The notes under the pieces were generated by a model, which made no database searches, was not told where the DNA came from, and saw only the letters and a program-made list of their open reading frames with translations. DNA of 64,000 nucleotides from Pomphorhynchus laevis (taxonomy: Eukaryota > Acanthocephala > Palaeacanthocephala > Echinorhynchida > Pomphorhynchidae), in NCBI GenBank assembly GCA_012934845.2, contig WNNJ02003158.1, forward strand, positions 62,001-126,000. Reading direction: 5' to 3'. Every line of letters starts with the position of its first letter. Position 1 is the stretch's first letter. The position numbers and the translations under genes are program-made. Positions 58,661-64,000 of this stretch are shown here, in pieces.

Positions 58661-60690
58661 CTTTCTCGCTGTGATTCCTATCTCGATCTTCGCCGGTCTC
58701 ATCTCCATCTACTACGTACCAAATGCAACTCCTTCTCGCAGCATAAAATCAACACTTCATTAAGCTCTAAATCTCTCTGACATACTTCTAACTCAATCCT
58801 TTCTCGATCCTCTTCGACTTGCAACATAAATCCACATGATTATTTGTCATTTCTTCAGACCAAAATATCCACGTTGCTCTCTCACAACCCCGTCTTCATT
58901 TCAACTCATTGCTAGTCGCCTCATCCTCCCGCAAACTCGTTCATCTTCTCCCTGTCTCACCTGCCAAAGTATCATTGTTCTCATGTCCTTGCCCAAGTAA
59001 ACTTCAACCGCCGATCCCATGCCTACACCCATACTTAAATCCATATACTCATCGATATCCCTTTTCCTCACCACCTTGTTTAACTCGTCCATCCGCAGTC
59101 GTATCTGTCCTTCACACTGGAAATCCGCCATCGTTCGTCCCCTCTTTAAGAAACAATCACTCGATCCCTCACTTCCTTTTAGCTATCGCCACATTTCACT
59201 CCTCCCTACTCTTTCCAAGCTCTGATAGCGCCTTATCTTAATACAGATCAACGTTTTTCTCTCTTCATCCAATCAGTACTCTCCTTTCCAATCCGATTAC
59301 GGCTTTTCTTCCTCCTCCGTAGCATGTTTTGCCTCATATCTATCCGACCATACTTTTCGAGTCTGTTCGAATTCATCATCATCTTCTCCCATCACTATTT
59401 TCTGCGGGGCCCACAAGGTTAAGTACTAGGACCCCTGATTTTCTCTCTTCTACTTAGCGATCTTTCCGTTTATCAAACCTTACCCTTTAACGTCATGCAA
59501 TACGCTTACGACATCCTCATATATGCTCATGCACCCGCCCATCGCATACACGATATCACAATTTCTGCCTCCAACTGTCTTTCTTATATCTACAAAAGTA
59601 TCTCCCATCTTCGTCTCGTTTTAAACCCAGACAAGCCCAAAATAATGTGGATCCACCTAATATTAGTTAATATTAGTTGATATTAATTGACCTAATATCA
59701 ACCTAATATATCTCCTCCCCCTGTATATTTTGCCTCATCAATCATCCCCATAGTCCACAATCTCACTTTCTTAGGATTCCATTTCGATGATCACCTTTCC
59801 CTTAAACCCTTCGTCCGTGACAAGGTCCGCTCGTCTAACTTAATTCTTCGTGACATCCGCCGTATCCGCCCCCTTATCGACTTCCGTTCCTGTATGTCTT
59901 TTAGTAGTTGATATTAGTTAATATTAGGTTGATATTAGTTGACCTAATATCAACCTAATATATCTCCTCCCCCTGTATCTTTTCCCTCGTCAATCATCTC
60001 CATAGTCCACAATCTTTTTTTCTTAGGATTCCATTTCGATGATCACATTTCCCTTAAACCCTTCGTCCGTGACAAGGTCCGCTCGTCTAACTTAATTCTC
60101 CGTGACATCCGCTGTATCCGCCCCCTTATCGAATTCCGTTCTTGTATGTCTCTTCTTTCATCGCTTCTTTCCCTAAAATCGATTACTGCCTCATCCTTTT
60201 CGCCAATTCTTCAAAATCCATCATCCTATGCCTTCAAAGCATCATTAACTCCGCCGTTCAAGTGCTCCTACGTCTACGTCGATTTGACAACACATCAACA
60301 TATCTTGCCCAACTCTCCTGCTCACCCACATCCGCATACTACTCCGCCTTATTCTCGTAACTTTTCGTCTCATAACTGTCGATTCCTCATCGTTCATAAA
60401 CCTTCTTTTCTTAGACGACACTCGTCTCACCTCTCTATCACTGCGTTCCCGTAATTCCCTCTTACTCTACGTTCTTAATTATTCTAACAACTACGGTCTC
60501 CGATCCTTTCTCGTCGCCGCACTACTCGCCTGGAATCAGCTACCACTCGACGTTCGCCGCGCTCCCTCTTTTATTTCATTCAAATGCCGCCTCCGTACAC
60601 ACCTCCCCGACACATGATTTAGATTTTTTGTTTTTGTTGTTGTGGTCATGTAAGCGTGCACAGGCACGCATTTGCCACGTAAAAATAAAT
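58661..60690 (+). mobile_element. LINE-B, CR1/L2-like, degraded RT and C-terminal domain
   Basis: C-rich coding strand unlike its neighbours. Readable parts: RPSAVVSVLHTGNPPSFVPS-type RT start (about 59090; fingers LHWKSAIVRPLFKK in the other frame), motif C MQYAYDILIYAHAP (usual YADD), VLNPDKPKIMW, LGFHFDDHLSLKPFVRDKVR twice, and the end LRSFLVAALLAWNQLPLDVR (60510-60560). The 3' tail GTAAGCGTGCACAGGCACGC then ATTTGCCAC matches the fragment at 18.35 kb. Many frame breaks. Confidence 0.8.
59701..60150 (+). repeat. 252-bp tandem duplication inside LINE-B
   Basis: ACCTAATATATCTCCTCCCC starts both units (59701 and 59953); each runs through the FVRDKVRSSNLILRDIR coding block to TGTATGTCT. TTGATATTAG/CTAATATCAA words, themselves palindromic, sit exactly at both junctions. 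Confidence 0.85.
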
Positions 60691-60716
60691 GTTTAATGTG
60701 AAAAAGAATTGGTATC

Positions 60717-61906
60717 ATGAACAACGCGTTCGGAGCATCAAACGATTCTGAAAATACAGCTATTTCCAGTAAGAAAAAAGAAGAATTTGGAACAAAAAAG
60801 GTAAACAAGGACTCAATGAACGTTCTACAGGTTAGTGATTTTGTTTCTGGTACCGGCGAGGGGGAATTACTTCCCCCAATCCCTAAAACAAGAAATTTAG
60901 GGATAGTTACTCTGTTAAAACCTATCGAAAGACATGCATTGTATAATTGTTTTCTTCGAACATTCGCACTTAAATTTAAGAACAGAGTCGTGTATAACTC
61001 TGTCAGATACACGGAGACGACTATTAAGATATCGTTTGCTTCAGAAGAAGCTATGAATGAATACAATACTTTTTTCAAGTCAATTTAAAAGATATTGGCA
61101 AGTTCGAATCAAAGCCTATAATGGCCAGTCTAAGAATCAACAATCTTCCAGTTCCACTTGAACATTAAGATCTAGTCAATCTTACCGAGCTTTTTAAAAT
61201 ACATAACGTTAGACCGCTGACAGGTCGAGATGGTAACCAGATAAACGTAGGTTTTTGTTCGGCCTCGGTTGGTCAGGCCGAACTGCTTTCTAGAAATCAC
61301 TGCAACCCCTTTCTGGGTTTCAATCTTAAGTTTACCACTGTGTCTACCGAAGAGTATACATACCCGCACTGCAGCCGGTGCCATAAATGGGGGCACTGGG
61401 CCTCCAGCTGCAGTAAGGCGGCTTGTTGCGGCCGGTGTGGACAAATGGAATGCCCCACAGACGCTTCTTGTATTAACCCCGTCAAATGCCTCAATTGCGG
61501 GGAAGCTCACCCGGCGTGGGCAAGAAAATGCCCTTATTTCAAGGCCTACTTATGCAAATTTCAAGCCCCGCGGCCACACAAAGAGACCTTTTTCAAGGTG
61601 GCAATCAGTCCTGTTGCTTCAGATCTTTTTTCTGACCTCAAATCCGAAATATTTATGAAGAATCTCGAGCAAATGGTTATGAAGATGGTCGCCAATTTGT
61701 TTATGAGTCCGCCGTCAGTGGTCGTTCCTGCTGAAAAATCAAACAAGAGGGGTGCTTCGGCTCACGCCGTTCCCCCGTTAAAAATCGGGAAACTCATTAA
61801 ACAAAAACAGAGAAGGGGAAATGAAGACGCTGCCCAGGGGCAAGTGCCTTCACTGGACGGGGCTGGTGGTGGGAAGGGGAACCTTCCTGCTCCTAGTTCG
61901 GTCTAG
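60717..61906 (+). CDS. LINE-A ORF1, zinc-knuckle nucleic-acid-binding protein, one frame change
   Basis: Seen: 60717-61088 opens MNNAFGASNDSENTAISSKK and runs to FFKSI; after a frame change the second part continues to 61906. It contains knuckle 1 CSRCHKWGHWASSC (CX2CX4HX4C), a middle Cys set CGRCGQMECPTDASC, and knuckle 3 CLNCGEAHPAWARKC (CX2CX3HX6C), then a basic tail ending GGKGNLPAPSSV. Known: Jockey/I/R1-group ORF1 proteins carry two or three such CCHC knuckles and bind the element RNA. Stop to ORF2 ATG is about 33 bp. Confidence 0.85.
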
Positions 61907-61939
61907 GATGGCAATCCCCATTCCAACTAGTCCATCACA

Positions 61940-64000
61940 ATGCAGAGTACTCGTGAGCCTTTTTCACTGAATATCCTTCAGTGGAATTCGGGAGGTGCTT
62001 CTGCCCTTAGACTTCTATCCGGTAGAGACGCAGATGTTATAGTCCTTCAGGAAGACGCGGTCTATCCGTCTCCCCCAGGACATTACTCGATTTATCCCAA
62101 AGCATATCTGTTCCCACTATACTCCGTACATAACCCCGCCTCACTCTTCTTCCTCTCAAGGACTCTTGACCTTAGTTAAGTGCTCTTTAAGGTCCACCCT
62201 CTTGCTAAACTACTCATTGTCCAGCCCATGTCTTGTCTGGTAGTTTAACACTTCAGTAAGATACGGTAAACGCCATCAGTCATAGCCAATGTCTGTACAT
62301 TCGTCCAGGGGAAGATTCCACAAGAATCGTGACATTCCTTGGATGGTATTATAGGACAGCGGCTATGACATGATTACTTGGGGACTTTCAACGACAGAAC
62401 TGGTCGTTGGATCAACGCATCACTTCGCAGAGCCAGGAACGATTACTTTATTCACAAACCACCAATCCCCCTACCTTTTCATTGCACAATCAACAAATTC
62501 AATCTCCTGGGACATTTTACTGCTTCACTCGAGTAATGGTTGCTTAAACCCCTCTGCACGGATTGACAGTCGCGTCAACAGTTGACCACCTCTCATGACC
62601 TCATTCGTTGGAGGATAGAGGAGGATACGTTGCTGAGAAGGAGGTTTCACTTTGATCCGATCAGAGTGGCCTTCTTTCAGGCGGCAATCCGACTCTTCCC
62701 CATGAATAGGAAATGCGAGTTTAACCGAATTCAATTACCTACCTCTCTTCGCAAGCTACCGGCGATACTTATCGACTACCTATAAAGGTTCGTATTTATC
62801 AAGACCACTCCGACAAATTTTCAAAGGTCCTAGCAAAAATTGCTGAACCTTCCCTAATCTCTCTGTTTCTTTCGAAAGACAAACCTCTCTCGAAATGAAT
62901 ACTGGAGCACTAGGATATAGGTTCCAATTTGAGCAGGGTATAAGGACTAACATTGCTCGCCTTAATCCACGTCTCAGTCTTCTTTTCTGGAAGATTATTC
63001 AAGGAAGGAGAAGTTTGTGTAGCTGGAAGGATAGCGAGCATTCAGGCTGGATTAGGTAAGATAGGCCTTGAAAAAGTTTTGGAAGAGTCACTAGCCCTTC
63101 ATAACTATGGAGCCACTCAATCACCTCAACCAATCCCGCCTTGGGGTGACTTCAGGAGTAGGGACTTATCTGTAACAGATATCCTTAACTCCTGGGGTCC
63201 ACTTCCGGGCACCTCTAAATCCCACGCTCCACTTTCCTCTCGAGTCTGTCAGCTTTTGACAGCCGATCAGAGAAGAGAGGTGGCCGTCACAATGCTTCTA
63301 GCCTCCCCATCCGATGTAGCAGGCATCAATATTAGTAAGAGAGTGTTTATTACCTAAGGAAAAAATCCTGCTACATGCCCTAAAGATCTGCGGACCCATT
63401 TTCGATTCAAAATGCCCTCGTGTCGATTTACGAAAAAGCGCTTGCGCGTAAAATCCGCGACCATTTGATTAGGCGTAATTTGATCCCTCCTGGTTTTCAT
63501 GGGTTCGTCAAAGGTCGCTCGGTCTATTCAGCAGTAGGTGAGGTGGAGCAGTTTTGTCGGGAAAATAGCCATCGTCTTGTAGTGGCTGTTTTCCTTGACT
63601 TTTCTGCTGCATTTGACCGCATCTACATTCCCTTTGTGATCTCTTCTCTCAGGTCCCTCGGGTTGCCTGCGAGAATAGTGAACAGGGTGGAGATACTGCT
63701 GTACACCAAGCGATTTTATTATGAAGACGACCCTGATGCGCGTCAGTTCTACCCTATTACGGTGTGCCTCAAGGTTCACCTCTTTCTCCTATCTTATATC
63801 TTGCTGCTTCCATTAATCTATTCAAAATATTTAAACGCGAACAACGTCTTGTGGTGTATGCTGATGACACCACATCCCTGTTCTCTGGACACAGGTGCAA
63901 AGACGTAGTCTCTGACATCAGCCGTTTCATTTTAAGATTAAAAGACCAGTTGCCCAAATCCAATCTTGTTCTAAACTCCGCGAAATCGCAGGTGGTCGTT
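61940..64000 (+). pseudogene. LINE-A ORF2, endonuclease and RT, broken and partial
   Basis: Seen: MQSTREPFSLNILQWNSGGA at 61940 with VIVLQED; central part in several frames (62370-62785); RT from 63357 with LARKIRDHLIRRNLIPPGFH, GFVKGRSVYSAVGEVEQFC and motif A VVAVFLDFSAAFDRIYIPF (63420-63908); motif C YADDTTSLF near 63855. Small one-base insertions, many at homopolymers, break the middle section. The C-terminus is beyond the window. Confidence 0.85.

Larger units (their letters stand above)
60700..64000 (+). mobile_element. LINE-A, most complete copy, cut by the window edge
   Basis: Holds both ORFs in order from about 60700, immediately after the LINE-B 3' end, with no intervening sequence. 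The coding parts are listed separately. Frame changes are fewer in ORF1 than in ORF2. Confidence 0.9.

Noticed and set aside
60245-60430. Arg-rich - strand ORFs over LINE-B
   Set aside because: Shadows of the C-rich LINE-B coding strand.
1-64000. CRISPR arrays, bacterial operons, tRNA or rRNA genes
   Set aside because: No regularly spaced short repeats, ribosome-binding sites or cloverleaf-forming sequence were seen; the window is plainly eukaryotic.

Overview
This window looks like AT-rich DNA from an invertebrate animal, probably an arthropod. That placement is an inference: split genes with GT..AG introns, poly-AT intergenic DNA, (TA)n microsatellites and a crowded mix of Penelope-like elements (PLEs) and non-LTR retrotransposons. 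No prokaryotic or organellar signal was seen, and no tRNA, rRNA or CRISPR array was found. I could not name the species.

Host genes fill only the first 24 kb. On the + strand, four exons (1-96, 947-1027, 6800-6967, 11247-11297) join in phase 0 and encode the C-terminal W2 domain of eIF2B epsilon; the 5' part of the gene lies outside the window. About 450 bp downstream is an unassigned 125-codon ORF (11747-12124). On the - strand, five phase-consistent exons between 23601 and 15971 encode most of a short-chain dehydrogenase of the retinol-dehydrogenase type, with all the family motifs. Its first and last exons were not found. Two small exon-like pieces on the - strand (8046-8149, 12637-12711) look coding but are not recognised.

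Everything else is mobile or repetitive. PLEs with RT and GIY-YIG domains sit in the introns of both host genes. One, PLE-2 (3421-5884), is almost full length and is bounded by 100-bp inverted repeats that each carry a hammerhead-like core. A second PLE lineage (PLE-B) is present in at least five pieces, two of them nearly identical though 27 kb apart. From 24.7 kb on, the window is mainly LINE graveyard. LINE-A has a zinc-knuckle ORF1 and an endonuclease/RT ORF2; it occurs about five times, including a copy running off the right edge and a striking inverted duplication with 500-bp arms at 53.8-55.3 kb. LINE-B is CR1/L2-like by its C-terminus, LINE-C is a distant LINE-A relative with a tandem 5' repeat, and LINE-E survives as its endonuclease only. 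An unusual retrotransposon with an RT (YLDD) and a zinc/nuclease-like C-terminal domain occurs at 36.0-38.1 and 41.7-42.5 kb.

The most unusual region is 45.7-50.9 kb: related 150-490 bp tandem units in both orientations, followed by a 385-bp direct repeat carrying a strong hammerhead-ribozyme-like fold at 47634-47707. This is the best candidate for something not previously described here, possibly a retrozyme-like non-autonomous element.
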